Below are positions 25,448 through 35,931 of a DNA stretch of 41,430 bases, one piece after another. Every line of letters starts with the position of its first letter. The stretch's first letter is position 1. The notes beneath the pieces were generated by a model that was not told the DNA's origin, ran no database searches, and was given only the letters and a program-made list of their open reading frames with translations. Where the stretch lies: assembly GCF_009498735.1 (NCBI RefSeq), contig NZ_ML762428.1, positions 166,055-207,484 of the forward strand. Direction: 5' to 3'. This DNA is from Gracilibacillus oryzae (GTDB taxonomy: Bacteria > Bacillota > Bacilli > Bacillales > Amphibacillaceae). Position numbers and translations under genes: made by a program.

Positions 25448-26173
25448 ATGACAGAAGAATTGATAACGTATGAACATTATCAAGAGAGTCAGTGGAATAC
25501 ATTCATACCAGATCAAGCGGATGTAACCAAAGGTGCCCATGATATTATTGCCAGCGCCTTTCAGTCCTATGGTGATTCCTTAGTCTATGCTTGCAGCTTC
25601 GGTGCAGAAAGCATGGTACTAATTGATTTAATCTCCAAAGTAAAGCCTGACGCAAAACTGGTTTTTCTAGATACAGATTTGCACTTTCAGGAAACCTACG
25701 ATCTAATTGATCGAGTGAAGGAAAAATACCCACAGCTGCAAATTGAGATGAAGCGTCCAGAATTAACGTTAGAAGAACAGTCAGAACAACACGGGTCAGC
25801 ATTATGGAGAAGAAACCCTGATCAATGCTGCTATATAAGGAAAATTAAACCTTTAGAAGAAGTGTTATCTGGTGCAACCGCATGGATTTCAGGTTTAAGA
25901 CGGGAACAATCACCTAGCCGTGCAAACACACAGTTCTTCAATAAAGACAACAGATTTAAATCTGTGAAGGTTTGTCCTTTAATTTATTGGACACATGATG
26001 ATGTCTGGAATTATATTCGTTCAAATGATTTACCATATAATCCATTACATGACCAAAACTATCCAAGTATCGGCTGCATCCCATGTACAAATCCTGTAGA
26101 ACAAGGCGGGGATGAACGTTCAGGAAGATGGACTAACTTTAACAAAACAGAATGCGGATTACACACCACATAA
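25448..26173 (+). CDS. cysH: Phosphoadenylyl/adenylyl-sulfate reductase
   Basis: 241 residues from ATG 25448; an in-frame TTG at 25442 is too close to AAGGAGG. The PP-loop is VYACSFGAESMVLIDL. Cysteine pairs C127-C128 and C210/C213 (GCIPC) would ligate a 4Fe-4S cluster, and C236 in the C-terminal ECGLH is the catalytic thiol. Enzymes with the extra CC/CxxC cluster reduce APS, and the B. subtilis homologue accepts both APS and PAPS. It reduces activated sulfate to sulfite with thioredoxin. It is first in the SAM-riboswitch operon cysH-cysJ-cysI-sat-cysC. There are 99 bp before cysJ, holding only a weak hairpin. Confidence 0.95.
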   Translation: MTEELITYEHYQESQWNTFIPDQADVTKGAHDIIASAFQSYGDSLVYACSFGAESMVLIDLISKVKPDAKLVFLDTDLHFQETYDLIDRVKEKYPQLQIEMKRPELTLEEQSEQHGSALWRRNPDQCCYIRKIKPLEEVLSGATAWISGLRREQSPSRANTQFFNKDNRFKSVKVCPLIYWTHDDVWNYIRSNDLPYNPLHDQNYPSIGCIPCTNPVEQGGDERSGRWTNFNKTECGLHTT

Positions 26174-26191
26174 AACAATGGTGCTTTTTTT
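26164..26191 (+). terminator. Weak hairpin with T-tract between cysH and cysJ
   Basis: CACCA (26164-26168) and TGGTG (26179-26183) form a 5-bp stem with a 10-nt loop, followed by C and T7. The stem is short, so it may only attenuate read-through into cysJ and lower its level relative to cysH. Confidence 0.4.
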
Positions 26192-26272
26192 CTGACTATA
26201 TCAAAGTAAATCAATCGGTTTAATTATGTAAATGGATCGTTTATCCAAATTATACTTTTAGGGGTGAGTTTA

Positions 26273-28084
26273 TTGACATTACAAGTTGTCAATAGTCCTT
26301 TTGACGAAAAACAAACGGAAATACTAAATCAGTTGTTACCAACATTGACGAACGCGCAAAAGAACTGGCTTGCAGGTTATCTGGCAGCTTCCCAGACAGC
26401 GGAAGCACAACCAGCACCAGGACAGCCAGCGGCACATGCAGCCGCTGCTGCTGCACCACAGCCAACCAGAACGATTACCATTCTTTATGGTTCCGAAACT
26501 GGAAACAGCCAGGCACTTGCGGAAGGCTTAACAGAGAAGTTAAAAGCAAAAGATTTTAATGTCACAGTTTCTTCTATGGATGAATTTAAACCAAAGAAAA
26601 TTAAAGAAGTAGAAGACTTATTTATCATTACAGCAACTCATGGTGAAGGTGACCCGCCAGATAATGCGATTCAGTTCCATGAATTTTTATTAGGAAGAAA
26701 GGCACCAAAACTAGACAATGTTCAATTCTCTGTTCTTTCATTAGGTGATGAATCTTATGAGCATTTCTGTCAAACAGGGAAAGACTTTGACAACCGCTTA
26801 GAAGAATTAGGGGCAACGCGAATCTATCCAAGGGTAGATTGTGATGTTGATTATGATGAATTAGCAGAAGAATGGATTACTGGTGTTCTTACTAAATTGG
26901 ACGAAAAGCAAGAAAGCCAGCAGCCTGCTGATGTTACTGCACCAACACCTGCAGAACAGCCGATATACTCAAAAAGCAACCCATTCTCAGCCGAGGTTCT
27001 GGATAATATCAGCCTTAGCGGAAAAGGGTCTAATAAAGAAACACGTCATATTGAATTGTCACTTGATGGATCAAACTTCAGCTATGAGCCAGGTGACTGT
27101 CTGGCAATCTATCCAAAAAATGATCCAGGTCTCGTAAAACAAGTCATAGAAAAACTGGATTGGAGTCCAGAGCAAACAGTCCCTATTAACAAACAAGGGG
27201 AAATTCGTTCGATTCAGGAAGCATTAACATCTATTTTTGAGATTACCAGATTGACAAAAGGATTGCTGGATAAAGCTGCAAACTTCTTTAACAACGATGA
27301 GTTAGCAAAACTATTGTCTGATTCTGATAAAGTAAAGCAGTACATTGATGGTCGCGATTTACTTGATCTGATCAGTGATTATCCACCAAAGGATCTGGAT
27401 CCGACGACGATGATGCAATGGCTGCGCAAAATACCAGCTCGGCAGTATTCTATTTCGAGCAGTTACCAGGCAAACCCTGATGAGGTTCATTTAACAGTTG
27501 CAACCGTTCGATACAACAGCTGCGGCAGAGACCGTGCAGGCGTATGCTCTGGAGAAATAGCAGATCGAATCAACCCAGGTGATGTATTGGATGTCTATGT
27601 ACACCGTAATCCTAACTTCAAATTTCCATTTGATGAATCAACGCCTGTTATTATGATCGGTCCAGGAACTGGTGTCGCTCCATTTAGAGGCTATATTGAA
27701 GAACGGGAAGAATTGGATTTAAAAGGAGACACATGGTTATTCTTTGGTGACCAGCATTTCCGTTCAGACTTCCTTTATCAGGTAGATTGGCAAAATTGGT
27801 TAAAGAAAGGCTATCTGTCCAAGATGGATGTAGCATTTTCACGTGACACCGCTGAGAAAATTTATGTGCAAAATCGTTTATTAGAAAATGCAAAAGAGGT
27901 ATTTGACTGGCTGGAACGCGGTGCCCACATATTCGTCTGTGGTGACGAAAAAAGAATGGCAAAGGATGTTCATCAGACACTCCTTCAAATTGTTTCAGAA
28001 CAGAAAAATGTCAGCCTGGAAGATGCTGAGGCATACATTAACCAGTTAAAATCAGAAAAACGTTATCAGAGAGACGTATATTAA
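26273..28084 (+). CDS. cysJ: Sulfite reductase (NADPH) flavoprotein alpha subunit
   Basis: 603 residues from TTG 26273, eight bases after AGGGG; GTG at 26264 lies inside that site. The N-terminus TLQVVNSPF matches B. subtilis CysJ. After an Ala/Pro-rich linker comes a flavodoxin domain with the FMN loop [14 protein letters not shown] and [11 protein letters not shown] (about 65-205). An FAD-binding reductase domain follows, with RQYSISSS and [10 protein letters not shown]. The NADPH part has [34 protein letters not shown] and the final KRYQRDVY. It passes electrons from NADPH through FAD and FMN to CysI, encoded 14 bp downstream. Confidence 0.95.
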   Translation: MTLQVVNSPFDEKQTEILNQLLPTLTNAQKNWLAGYLAASQTAEAQPAPGQPAAHAAAAAAPQPTRTITILYGSETGNSQALAEGLTEKLKAKDFNVTVSSMDEFKPKKIKEVEDLFIITATHGEGDPPDNAIQFHEFLLGRKAPKLDNVQFSVLSLGDESYEHFCQTGKDFDNRLEELGATRIYPRVDCDVDYDELAEEWITGVLTKLDEKQESQQPADVTAPTPAEQPIYSKSNPFSAEVLDNISLSGKGSNKETRHIELSLDGSNFSYEPGDCLAIYPKNDPGLVKQVIEKLDWSPEQTVPINKQGEIRSIQEALTSIFEITRLTKGLLDKAANFFNNDELAKLLSDSDKVKQYIDGRDLLDLISDYPPKDLDPTTMMQWLRKIPARQYSISSSYQANPDEVHLTVATVRYNSCGRDRAGVCSGEIADRINPGDVLDVYVHRNPNFKFPFDESTPVIMIGPGTGVAPFRGYIEEREELDLKGDTWLFFGDQHFRSDFLYQVDWQNWLKKGYLSKMDVAFSRDTAEKIYVQNRLLENAKEVFDWLERGAHIFVCGDEKRMAKDVHQTLLQIVSEQKNVSLEDAEAYINQLKSEKRYQRDVY

Positions 28085-28098
28085 TTAGGGGGATATTC

Positions 28099-29814
28099 AT
28101 GGCAGGAAATGATCAAAAGAAACTTGACCCAATTGAAAAGTTGAAAGAAGACAGCAGATTTCTACGTGGATCTATTGTTGAAGGATTAAATGACCCGATA
28201 ACGGCAGCTATCTCAGATGATGACACGAAATTACTAAAATTCCATGGCAGCTATCAGCAGGATGACCGTGATATCCGCGACGAACGCCGTAAGCAAAAAC
28301 TCGAACCAGCCTATTCCTTTATGCTTCGAGTGGCCATCCCTGGCGGTGTGGCCACACCTAAGCAATGGTTAGCAGTTGATGACCTGTCCCAAAGATATGG
28401 TGACAATACGATTAAATTGACAACAAGGCAAGCATTCCAACTGCACGGGATTTTGAAATGGAATCTAAAAGACACGATAAAAACAATTAATGACGAATTG
28501 ATGACAACCATAGCGGCGTGTGGTGATGTGAACCGTAATGTCATGTGTAATCCAAACCCTTACCAATCTGAAGTTCATCAGGAAATTCAAGACTGGGCGC
28601 AAAAAATCAGTGATCACTTGTCACCAAAAACGGGCGCTTATCATGAAATATGGTTAGACAGAGAAAAAATTATCGATTCCAAAGAAGAGGAAGAACCAAT
28701 TTACGGCAAAACATACTTGCCGAGAAAATTTAAAATTGGAATTGCAGCACCTCCATCGAATGATATTGATGTATTTTCACAGGACTTAGGTTTTATCGCT
28801 ATAATTGATGATAATGAGGTAAAAGGTTTCAACGTTGTCGTTGGCGGCGGTATGGGCTCCACACACGGAAACACCAATACGTACCCGCAACTCGGGAAAA
28901 TAGCTGGATACTGCAAAAAAGAAGATGTCATTCAAGTTGCCGAAAAAGTAGTTACGATCCAACGCGATTACGGAAACCGCTCTGAAAGAAAAAATGCCAG
29001 ATTTAAATACACGATTGATCGTTACGGTTTAGACTGGTTCAAAGAAGAGATAGCAAACCGCCTTGGATTTGCATTAGAAGAAGCAAAAGACTATCACTTT
29101 GATCATAATGGTGACAGATATGGCTGGATTAAAGGAAATAACAGATGGCACTTTACCTTATTTGTGGAGAATGGCCGTGTCAAAGATACTGATGAATATA
29201 AACTGATGACAGCTTTACGGGAAATTGCCAATATTCATACAGGGGACTTCCGCCTTACGCCAAACCAGAATCTCGTGATCGCAAATGTAACAGCACAAAA
29301 GAAAAAAAGAATTCAGGAAGTCATTGATGCTTATGGATTAACAGACGGCAAACATTATTCTGGCTTAAGAAGAAATTCGATCGCCTGTGTGGCATTGCCA
29401 ACATGCGGTCTTGCCATGGCAGAATCAGAACGTTATTTACCAACATTAATTGATAAAATTGAAGGTCTGTTAGCAGCAGAAGGACTGCAGGAACAAGAGA
29501 TCGTGATCCGGATGACAGGATGCCCTAATGGATGCGCCCGTCCTGGTCTTGCTGAAATAGCCTTTATCGGTAAAGCGCCTGGCAAGTATAACCTTTACTT
29601 AGGTGGCAGCTTTATTGGTGACAGACTAAATCAGTTGTATCGCGAAAACATTGGAGAACAAGAAATACTTGCAACATTGAAAGACATTTTCCATACCTAT
29701 GCTGAAGAAAAAGAAGAAGAAGAATATTTTGGTGACTTCGTTGTTAGAAAAGGGTATGTCGATGCAGTTTATGATGGACAGAATTTCCACAGAGAAACGA
29801 AAGGAGTTTTATAA
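28099..29814 (+). CDS. cysI: Sulfite reductase hemoprotein beta subunit
   Basis: 571 residues, the same length as B. subtilis CysI. Two ferredoxin-like/siroheme half-domains are visible. The 4Fe-4S-siroheme cysteines are C430 and C436 in [16 protein letters not shown], and C475 and C479 in [11 protein letters not shown]. Anion-binding basic residues are in RVAIPGGV and [12 protein letters not shown] near residues 75-115. The protein reduces sulfite to sulfide with six electrons from CysJ. RBS AGGGGG lies before ATG. The stop codon overlaps the sat start by one base (TAATG). Siroheme synthesis genes are not in this window, so the cofactor must be made elsewhere. Confidence 0.95.
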   Translation: MAGNDQKKLDPIEKLKEDSRFLRGSIVEGLNDPITAAISDDDTKLLKFHGSYQQDDRDIRDERRKQKLEPAYSFMLRVAIPGGVATPKQWLAVDDLSQRYGDNTIKLTTRQAFQLHGILKWNLKDTIKTINDELMTTIAACGDVNRNVMCNPNPYQSEVHQEIQDWAQKISDHLSPKTGAYHEIWLDREKIIDSKEEEEPIYGKTYLPRKFKIGIAAPPSNDIDVFSQDLGFIAIIDDNEVKGFNVVVGGGMGSTHGNTNTYPQLGKIAGYCKKEDVIQVAEKVVTIQRDYGNRSERKNARFKYTIDRYGLDWFKEEIANRLGFALEEAKDYHFDHNGDRYGWIKGNNRWHFTLFVENGRVKDTDEYKLMTALREIANIHTGDFRLTPNQNLVIANVTAQKKKRIQEVIDAYGLTDGKHYSGLRRNSIACVALPTCGLAMAESERYLPTLIDKIEGLLAAEGLQEQEIVIRMTGCPNGCARPGLAEIAFIGKAPGKYNLYLGGSFIGDRLNQLYRENIGEQEILATLKDIFHTYAEEKEEEEYFGDFVVRKGYVDAVYDGQNFHRETKGVL

Positions 29815-31001
29815 TGTCAACAGTTATCGAAAAGCAACGGGAAACAATAAAAGCTCACGGTGGTGAGTTAATAAACCGGGAACTAACTGGTTCCGAACGT
29901 GACAATGCGATCAAGGCAGCAGAAAACTATCCAGCTCTTACCATTAATAAATGGGGAGTTTCTGACCTGGAATTAATCGCGATTGGTGGCTTCAGCCCAC
30001 TAACCGGATTCCTTGGTGAAAAAGATTATTTAAGTGTTGTAGACAATGTACATCTTGCTGATGGCACAGTTTGGAGCATTCCGATCACTCTTGCTGTAAC
30101 AGGAGAAGAAGCGGATAAACTGGAAATCGGTAATTCTGTTGCATTATATGGCGAAGATGGCATTCTTTATGGAATTCTTGACTTACAGGAGAAATACCAT
30201 TATGACAAGCAAAAAGAAGCACAGTCAGTTTATGGAACGACAGATGATTCTCACCCTGGTGTAAAAAAGCTCTATGAAAAAGGTGACATTTATTTAGCTG
30301 GGCCAATCCAGTTAGTGAACCGTCCTGAGCACGAAGGTTTTGAAGATTTCTATTTAGATCCTAGTGAGACGCGTAAACTATTCGCAGATCTTGGCTGGAA
30401 AACAGTTGTCGGGTTCCAAACAAGAAATCCTGTTCACCGTGCACATGAGTACATCCAAAAAATCGCACTGGAATCTGTTGATGGATTATTGCTGAATCCA
30501 TTAGTTGGGGAAACAAAATCAGACGATATCCCTGCAGATATTCGGATGGAAAGTTATCAGGCAATCTTGAAACATTATTATCCAGAGAACCGTACTCGTT
30601 TAGTTATTTATCCTGCGGCAATGCGTTATGCAGGACCTCGCGAAGCAGTACTGCATGCGATTGTGCGAAAAAATTACGGTTGTACACACTTTATTGTCGG
30701 CCGTGATCATGCTGGTGTTGGTGATTTCTATGGCACATATGAAGCACAGGAATTCATCTCCCAATTCGAAGATGAATTAGGTATTCAAATATTCAAGTTC
30801 GAGCATGCTTTTTACTGCACAAAATGCGAAAACATGGCAACACAAAAAACATGCCCGCATGATAGATCGGAACATGTTCATCTCAGTGGAACGAAAGTGC
30901 GAGAGAAGTTGCGTAATGGAGAGCCATTACCACGTCAATTCTCCCGCCCTGAAGTAGCGGAAATCTTAATTAAAGGATTAAAGAGGGGATCAGAAGCATG
31001 A
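29814..31001 (+). CDS. sat: Sulfate adenylyltransferase (ATP sulfurylase)
   Basis: 395 residues, the homo-oligomeric bacterial/fungal type rather than CysDN. There is an N-terminal PUA-like domain and a catalytic nucleotidyltransferase domain with [12 protein letters not shown] (202-213; QTRNP sulfate and HRAH ATP contacts) and the GRDHAG loop. A cysteine set, [16 protein letters not shown], probably binds zinc, as in related enzymes. The final [14 protein letters not shown] is typical. It makes APS and pyrophosphate from sulfate and ATP. It is the fourth gene of the operon, with AAAGGAG upstream inside cysI and a 4-bp overlap with cysC. Confidence 0.95.
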   Translation: MSTVIEKQRETIKAHGGELINRELTGSERDNAIKAAENYPALTINKWGVSDLELIAIGGFSPLTGFLGEKDYLSVVDNVHLADGTVWSIPITLAVTGEEADKLEIGNSVALYGEDGILYGILDLQEKYHYDKQKEAQSVYGTTDDSHPGVKKLYEKGDIYLAGPIQLVNRPEHEGFEDFYLDPSETRKLFADLGWKTVVGFQTRNPVHRAHEYIQKIALESVDGLLLNPLVGETKSDDIPADIRMESYQAILKHYYPENRTRLVIYPAAMRYAGPREAVLHAIVRKNYGCTHFIVGRDHAGVGDFYGTYEAQEFISQFEDELGIQIFKFEHAFYCTKCENMATQKTCPHDRSEHVHLSGTKVREKLRNGEPLPRQFSRPEVAEILIKGLKRGSEA

Positions 31002-31600
31002 CAAACGCAACGAATATCGTATGGCATGAATCTGCCGTATCAAAACAAGACCGTTTGCAGTTGAATAAACATCAAAGTCCCGTTTTATGGTTTACTGGAT
31101 TATCAGGATCTGGTAAATCAACAGTAACAGTAGCACTTGAAAAAGCACTCTTTGAACAAGGTATTCGCACCTATCGTTTAGATGGCGACAACATTAGACA
31201 TGGCTTAAATAATAATCTGGGCTTTAGTCCGGAAGACCGAACAGAGAATATCCGCAGAATCGGTGAAGTAGCCAAACTAATGAGTGATGCCGGGTTAATC
31301 ACATTAACTGCTTTTATTTCTCCATATCAGGAGGATCGCGATAATGTGCGTGCATTATTGCCAGAAGGAGATTTTGTTGAAATCTTTGTTAAATGCAGTC
31401 TGGATGGCTGTGAAAAAAGAGACCCAAAAGGACTTTATCAAAAGGCACGATCAGGAGAAATCAAAGGATTTACAGGTATCGATGCACCATATGAAGAACC
31501 AGTAAACCCGGAATTGACGATCGACACAGAAGAAAATTCAGTTGAGGAAGCTGTTTCAACTATTATCCAGTATTTAAAAACAAACAAATATATTCAGTAA
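30998..31600 (+). CDS. cysC: Adenylylsulfate kinase
   Basis: 200 residues. The P-loop GLSGSGKST spans residues 34-42. [33 protein letters not shown] is the APS-binding signature, with [13 protein letters not shown] and the lid region [23 protein letters not shown] following. The enzyme phosphorylates APS to PAPS. Together with a CysH able to use either substrate, the operon could run through APS directly or through PAPS. The start overlaps the sat stop (ATGA), with AGAGGGG upstream. It is the last operon gene and is followed by a strong terminator. A cysP-type sulfate permease, present in the B. subtilis operon, is absent. Confidence 0.95.
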   Translation: MTNATNIVWHESAVSKQDRLQLNKHQSPVLWFTGLSGSGKSTVTVALEKALFEQGIRTYRLDGDNIRHGLNNNLGFSPEDRTENIRRIGEVAKLMSDAGLITLTAFISPYQEDRDNVRALLPEGDFVEIFVKCSLDGCEKRDPKGLYQKARSGEIKGFTGIDAPYEEPVNPELTIDTEENSVEEAVSTIIQYLKTNKYIQ

Positions 31601-31610
31601 TATCAACCAG

Positions 31611-31638
31611 CGGCCTGAATTATTTCAGGTCGTTTTTT
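31611..31638 (+). terminator. Intrinsic terminator of the cys operon
   Basis: CGGCCTGAA (31611-31619) pairs with TTCAGGTCG (31624-31632; one G-T pair) around a TTAT loop, followed by T6. Confidence 0.9.
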
Positions 31639-31755
31639 CACTTTTGCCAAAAACTCTATAATTGCATAATCCTCTCTACCCTATTTTTGTCACTAACCCC
31701 TCTGTGTTAATCTTTTTTATCAATACCTTATAATTCCTAGTTATTTTGGAAACAA

Positions 31756-31785
31756 TGAACTGTAATCTTATCTTTTTCCATACGA
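31756..31785 (+). promoter_or_regulatory. Possible SigG-type promoter before gerB
   Basis: TGAACT (31756-31761), 17 bp, then CATACGA (31779-31785) resembles the forespore SigG consensus (TGMATA, 17-18 bp, CATACTA) at 4 of 6 and 6 of 7 positions. GerA-type operons are known SigG targets. It lies 17 bp before the gerB start. Confidence 0.4.
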
Positions 31786-31802
31786 GGGGTTTGTAAACAA
31801 TT

Positions 31803-32891
31803 ATGAACCATATTACCAATATTCAGTTGTTTGCATTAATTGTTATATTTGAAGTAGGCAGCACAACTCTTTTCGCTTTGGGCATCGGGGCAAAACAAAA
31901 TGCCTGGGTTGTTGTTTTATGCGCCTATCTTTGCAGTCTACTATTAATTTGGGCATATACACAGATTCCTAAATATTACCCACACAAAAATTTCGCATTT
32001 ATTCTAGATGACACACTAGGAAAAGCTTTGGCTAAACCTTTACTATTATTATTTGGCCTGTACTTTTTAAATCAGACAATGCACAATTTCTATGAATTCG
32101 GTGCATTAATTAATATGACCGCACTGCCTCATACACCACTATCGTTTATTCTTTATGTATTTATTATTGTTATTATTTATATTCTAATCCTTGGGATAGA
32201 AGTGTTGACTCGATCGATTGAGATTGTCTTCCCTTTTTTTATTCTTGTTCTTATAGCCATATATTTTCTCAATTTATTAACTGGAGAATTTGAGTGGAAT
32301 AATTTACAGCCAATTTTAGGTAATGGAATTACTCCCGTTCTAAAAGAAGTCCCAAATGTGCTCAGTTTCCCATTCGGTGAAATGATCGTATTTCTTACAT
32401 TTTGGCATTTTGTTAAAGACCCGAATTCAATTCGCAGAACAACTTATATTGCGGTAAGCTTTTCAACACTGTTGCTTCTCACCTCATTACTTGTTATCCT
32501 GGCAGTTTTGGGACCAAAGCTTGCCTCCCATACAGAAATCCCGTTATTGGAGACATTGTTATCGATTCATATCGGGATGATTTTTACCAATCTTGATAGT
32601 ATTGGTGTCTTTATTATGTTTATTGGGGGATTTTTCAAAACGGCTATTCATTTTTATGGATTTTGCTTAGCTATTACCTGGCTGCTCAATAAACAAAAGC
32701 CCAACTGGATTATCGTTGTAGCTGGCTTACTTTTGCCTGTCTTATCATTAATGCGATTTGAAAGTCTTAATGATCAAAGGTGGAAAGGAATTGATGAGGG
32801 AATATACAATATTTTGATATATTCCCTCATCCCTGTCTTTTTAGTTATTTTAATTGCGGTAAAAAATTGGGCAAAAAGAAAGGAAAAGTAG
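31803..32891 (+). CDS. GerAB-type spore germination permease subunit
   Basis: 362 residues with about ten hydrophobic segments. The start ITNIQLFALIVIFEVGSTTLFALG and the segment VPNVLSFPFGEMIVFLTFWHFV are characteristic of the GerAB/EndoB branch of the APC superfamily. B subunits bind the germinant (amino acids or related ligands) and, with A and C subunits, trigger spore germination from the inner membrane. The ligand cannot be read. The gene stands on the opposite strand from its A and C partners. A 40-codon ORF begins one base after its stop. GAGGGG is 13 bases before ATG, a rather long spacing. Confidence 0.88.
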   Translation: MNHITNIQLFALIVIFEVGSTTLFALGIGAKQNAWVVVLCAYLCSLLLIWAYTQIPKYYPHKNFAFILDDTLGKALAKPLLLLFGLYFLNQTMHNFYEFGALINMTALPHTPLSFILYVFIIVIIYILILGIEVLTRSIEIVFPFFILVLIAIYFLNLLTGEFEWNNLQPILGNGITPVLKEVPNVLSFPFGEMIVFLTFWHFVKDPNSIRRTTYIAVSFSTLLLLTSLLVILAVLGPKLASHTEIPLLETLLSIHIGMIFTNLDSIGVFIMFIGGFFKTAIHFYGFCLAITWLLNKQKPNWIIVVAGLLLPVLSLMRFESLNDQRWKGIDEGIYNILIYSLIPVFLVILIAVKNWAKRKEK

Positions 32892-32892
32892 A

Positions 32893-33015
32893 ATGATTCT
32901 GGATGTTTTAAAAATTGATCCTCTTTTAACCTTACTCATGATAGGTGGAGTGTTATACATATTCATACTATGTTTTCTGACGTTATTTTATCTTATAAAA
33001 GGTCTATTCAAATAA
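32893..33015 (+). CDS. Tiny single-span membrane protein coupled to gerB
   Basis: An ATG one base after the gerB stop opens a 40-codon frame ending TAA at 33013-33015: MILDVLKIDP, then a hydrophobic helix (about 11-34, LLTLLMIGGVLYIFILCFLT), then YLIKGLFK. AGGA lies eight bases upstream, inside the end of gerB, so coupled translation is likely. The shape (short acidic start, one helix, basic end) fits a real membrane microprotein. Some germinant receptor operons carry a small D subunit of about 70-80 residues with two helices; this one is shorter, so homology is only suggested. Its stop is immediately next to the stop of gerC on the other strand. Confidence 0.6.
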   Translation: MILDVLKIDPLLTLLMIGGVLYIFILCFLTLFYLIKGLFK

Positions 33016-34221
33016 CTACATACTTTCTGGTAATAAGGTGCCCTTAATTAATCCTGAGTTCTTTATCTTCACATTTACTTCTACCTCAATTTCAAGATCC
33101 TTGAAATGTGCCCTCCAGTTATCTTTTACTTTGTTCCATACACTTGGGTACCTTTTGTAAAGCCTGTCCCCAAACCCTAAAATATCTGATTCCAATTCCT
33201 TTTGAGCTGTTTCTGTCAGATGCCGGATATCTGCTTTCATCTTTTTTTCTGCCTGCTTTTCGATATTATCCAAATAATGGATGATATCAGCATTTTCATT
33301 GAATTCTTTCATCGGTTGATGTTCTGATAATTCAGTCAGCAGGTTTACTTCTATCGAAAAAGAGTCTAATGAGCCTTTGCTGACATTCGGATTAATCTTG
33401 GCATTCTTATCAATGAGTGCTAAAGCCACAATGGATCCATCTTCACTTAAAAAGTCATAACTGCCCAATGTTTCGTTTCTAATCTTCGTTTTCACCCAAT
33501 TGTAGGCCATCGTTTCCCTTTCATTAAGGAAGCCTGCTAACCGATCTCCATCAAACACTGCACCACCTGACAGCTTCGTTGTTTGCGGCGTCATTTCTAC
33601 ACCTTCATCAATACTTAATACAGCAATAACAGGACTTTCACCTTTTTTAAGTGCTTTTTTATAAAAATTCAGTAAATTACTTGATACAGCATCAGCATTT
33701 GCATCCATAAAAAGGTTATTTAAAAAACTCGCAGGTATAGAGGAAATGCTAGTTTTATGTTTCTCTAATAAGCTTCTCGCAGATGTCCCCTTCGCCACCG
33801 CTAACCATGCGTAACTGCGAATATTCTGTTCTCTCTGAAAGTTTTCAAACAGGTGCAGTACTCCACTCTTCGCAACCTCCTCACTCATAATGATCACTTT
33901 GTTGTGAGGATAAAAGCCATTCCGATCCACATTACGATTGGTTTTCTGCATTAATTCCGGAATGGTTTTCCCTGTTGCAGAAATAAGGATAAACGGTTCA
34001 TTGGGTGTAGGTGCAACCGTACTTTGAGATGCTGGCCGAAGAAACTGGGATGTCAAAATATATTCTCCTGTCTCTTTATTCATATCCAGCGCGATGCCAG
34101 TAACAATCCCCATTTCCGTGAGCTCTTGACGGTCCCAGCACCCTGTCAGGAAAAGTAGAGTCAAAAGTAGAACGACGTTTCTCATAATTTTAGCAGGAAC
34201 AGAGCATATGGTTTTGTTCAC
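33016..34221 (-). CDS. GerAC-type (Ger(x)C) spore germination lipoprotein
   Basis: 401 residues. A lipoprotein signal with lipobox LTGC (Cys28) is followed by WDRQELTEMGIVTGIALD, the standard N-terminus of Ger(x)C proteins. Domain 1 has PELMQKTNRNVDRNGFYPHNKVIIMSEE. The middle holds a GGAVFDGDRLAGFLNERE strand pair. The C-terminal domain ends EVEVNVKIKNSGLIKG. It is anchored on the outer face of the spore inner membrane as part of a germinant receptor. The start is GTG, overlapping the gerA stop by four bases, with AAAGGGGA nine bases upstream. Its stop directly abuts that of the tiny ORF converging on it. Confidence 0.9.
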   Translation of the reverse strand: MNKTICSVPAKIMRNVVLLLTLLFLTGCWDRQELTEMGIVTGIALDMNKETGEYILTSQFLRPASQSTVAPTPNEPFILISATGKTIPELMQKTNRNVDRNGFYPHNKVIIMSEEVAKSGVLHLFENFQREQNIRSYAWLAVAKGTSARSLLEKHKTSISSIPASFLNNLFMDANADAVSSNLLNFYKKALKKGESPVIAVLSIDEGVEMTPQTTKLSGGAVFDGDRLAGFLNERETMAYNWVKTKIRNETLGSYDFLSEDGSIVALALIDKNAKINPNVSKGSLDSFSIEVNLLTELSEHQPMKEFNENADIIHYLDNIEKQAEKKMKADIRHLTETAQKELESDILGFGDRLYKRYPSVWNKVKDNWRAHFKDLEIEVEVNVKIKNSGLIKGTLLPESM

Positions 34222-35750
34222 TTAGACACATCCCCTTTATTTGTTTCTACAGTGGAATGAGGTTTTTTCTTCATAAATTTGATTGGCAGCCGTAGAGGGA
34301 AATCTCTCCACTCACTTAGCACAACAGGAGCGATTGGTGTTAAATAAGGTACACCAAAAGAGCGTAATGAACATACATGAGCAATAACAACAAGTATCCC
34401 CATCAATAATCCATAAAGGCCTAATGACCCTGCTAAAAATAACAAAAAGTATCTCACTAATATAATGGGATTATTAAGAACCGGAATGATAAACCCTGTT
34501 ATCGCAGTAATTGCAACTACGATAACCATCGGTGCCCCTACTAAACCAGCCTGAACTGTTGCTTCTCCAATAACAAGCGCACCAACAATACTGATCGCCG
34601 AACCAATTGGCCGAGGCATTCGCACCCCGGCTTCTCTCAGCAATTGAAATACAACGATCATCAACAACGCTTCTATTAATACAGGAAAAGGTACCTTCTC
34701 TTCCGCTGCCGCCATTGTTGTCAGCAGCAAAGTTGGTACCATCTCTTGATGGAATGTTGCTGCTGCAACGAACAAAGCTGGAGTTAAAACAGTTAGAAAA
34801 AGGGCTAAAACTCGAATTAACCGAATAAATGAAGTAATAAAATATTTACTATAATAATCCTCCGGTACTTGAAATGCCTCGATAAATAAAAAGGGTACAG
34901 TTAATACAAAAGGTGTACCATCACATATAATTGCTACCCTTCCTTCCAGGATTTTAGCTGCTACTTTATCTGATTTTTCACTATTTCCGACTGTAGGAAA
35001 AGGAGAGTTCTTACCGTCTTCGATAAATTGTTCAATATAACCAGATCCCAGAATGGAATCTGTTTCGATAGATTTTAATCTTTTTTTCACTTCCTTAACA
35101 ACTTCTTCTTTCGCAATTCCTTCAATATAGCCGATTCTGACAATCGTTTTTGTCAATTTACCGATTTCCATATCTTCAAAAACAAGGTTAGGGTTTTTCA
35201 CTCTGCGCCTTATTAATGAAGTATTTGTTTTTAGCACTTCGGTAAATCCTTCTCTCGGCCCTCTCACAGTTGATTCTGTATCAGGTTCTTCTACAGCTCT
35301 TGCATCATATCTTATTGTGTTAATAAGTAGAATTTTGTTTGAACCTTCTACTATAACAGCCGTTTTCCCGACCATTATCCCATTTACCATTTCTTCGGTT
35401 GTCGTCACTTCACTAAGATCTGATATTTGAACAATTCTATTTTTAATAAAAGTCATCACTTCATCACTTGAATTATCAAGATGTTGTGATGCTTCTAATA
35501 ATGGTTCCATTATGTTCAAATTAATGCTGTCTTCGCTTACCATCCCTTCCATATAACATAGAAAGGCACCTGTTACATTTTGAAGCGGAATTTGAAATTC
35601 TCTGAACTTAATATCGGTACTATTATGAAACACCTCTTGTAAGGTGGCTTTGTTTTCTGCAACCCTGTTTGTTATTGCTGGATATTTTCGCTCATCCTGT
35701 ATATTACTTTCCGTATTTCGTTTAAACGGGAGACGCTGCTTTCTGCTCAT
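34218..35750 (-). CDS. GerAA-type spore germination protein
   Basis: 510 residues. The large N-terminal cytosolic region (about 1-275) has the GerA-family motifs IKFREFQIPL, CYMEGMVS, RGPREGFTEVLKTNTSLIRRRVKNPNL and SILGSGYIEQFIEDGKNSPFPTV. About five membrane helices follow, with PFPVLIEALLMIVVFQLLREAGVRMPRPIG and GEATVQAGLVGAPMVIVVA. The short C-terminal tail is hydrophilic. A subunits oligomerise and are thought to form the ion-conducting core of germinant receptors. CATAATA at 35781-35787 (minus) fits a SigG -10, but no good -35 was found. It is first in a gerA-gerC operon that lacks gerB. Confidence 0.9.
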   Translation of the reverse strand: MSRKQRLPFKRNTESNIQDERKYPAITNRVAENKATLQEVFHNSTDIKFREFQIPLQNVTGAFLCYMEGMVSEDSINLNIMEPLLEASQHLDNSSDEVMTFIKNRIVQISDLSEVTTTEEMVNGIMVGKTAVIVEGSNKILLINTIRYDARAVEEPDTESTVRGPREGFTEVLKTNTSLIRRRVKNPNLVFEDMEIGKLTKTIVRIGYIEGIAKEEVVKEVKKRLKSIETDSILGSGYIEQFIEDGKNSPFPTVGNSEKSDKVAAKILEGRVAIICDGTPFVLTVPFLFIEAFQVPEDYYSKYFITSFIRLIRVLALFLTVLTPALFVAAATFHQEMVPTLLLTTMAAAEEKVPFPVLIEALLMIVVFQLLREAGVRMPRPIGSAISIVGALVIGEATVQAGLVGAPMVIVVAITAITGFIIPVLNNPIILVRYFLLFLAGSLGLYGLLMGILVVIAHVCSLRSFGVPYLTPIAPVVLSEWRDFPLRLPIKFMKKKPHSTVETNKGDVSK

Positions 35751-35931
35751 TTCACAACCCCACTCATTTTTGGTTTATCCTATTATGGTTCAATTTAACA
35801 AATTTCATGTATGCCAAGCATAAACAAAGATCTAATTAGTACACACTTGACTTTTTATAAACATAATTATAATATGTTTATATAAAAACAAACATATTTA
35901 TGTTTAGTTTAAATTAAAGAGGTGGTTGTAA

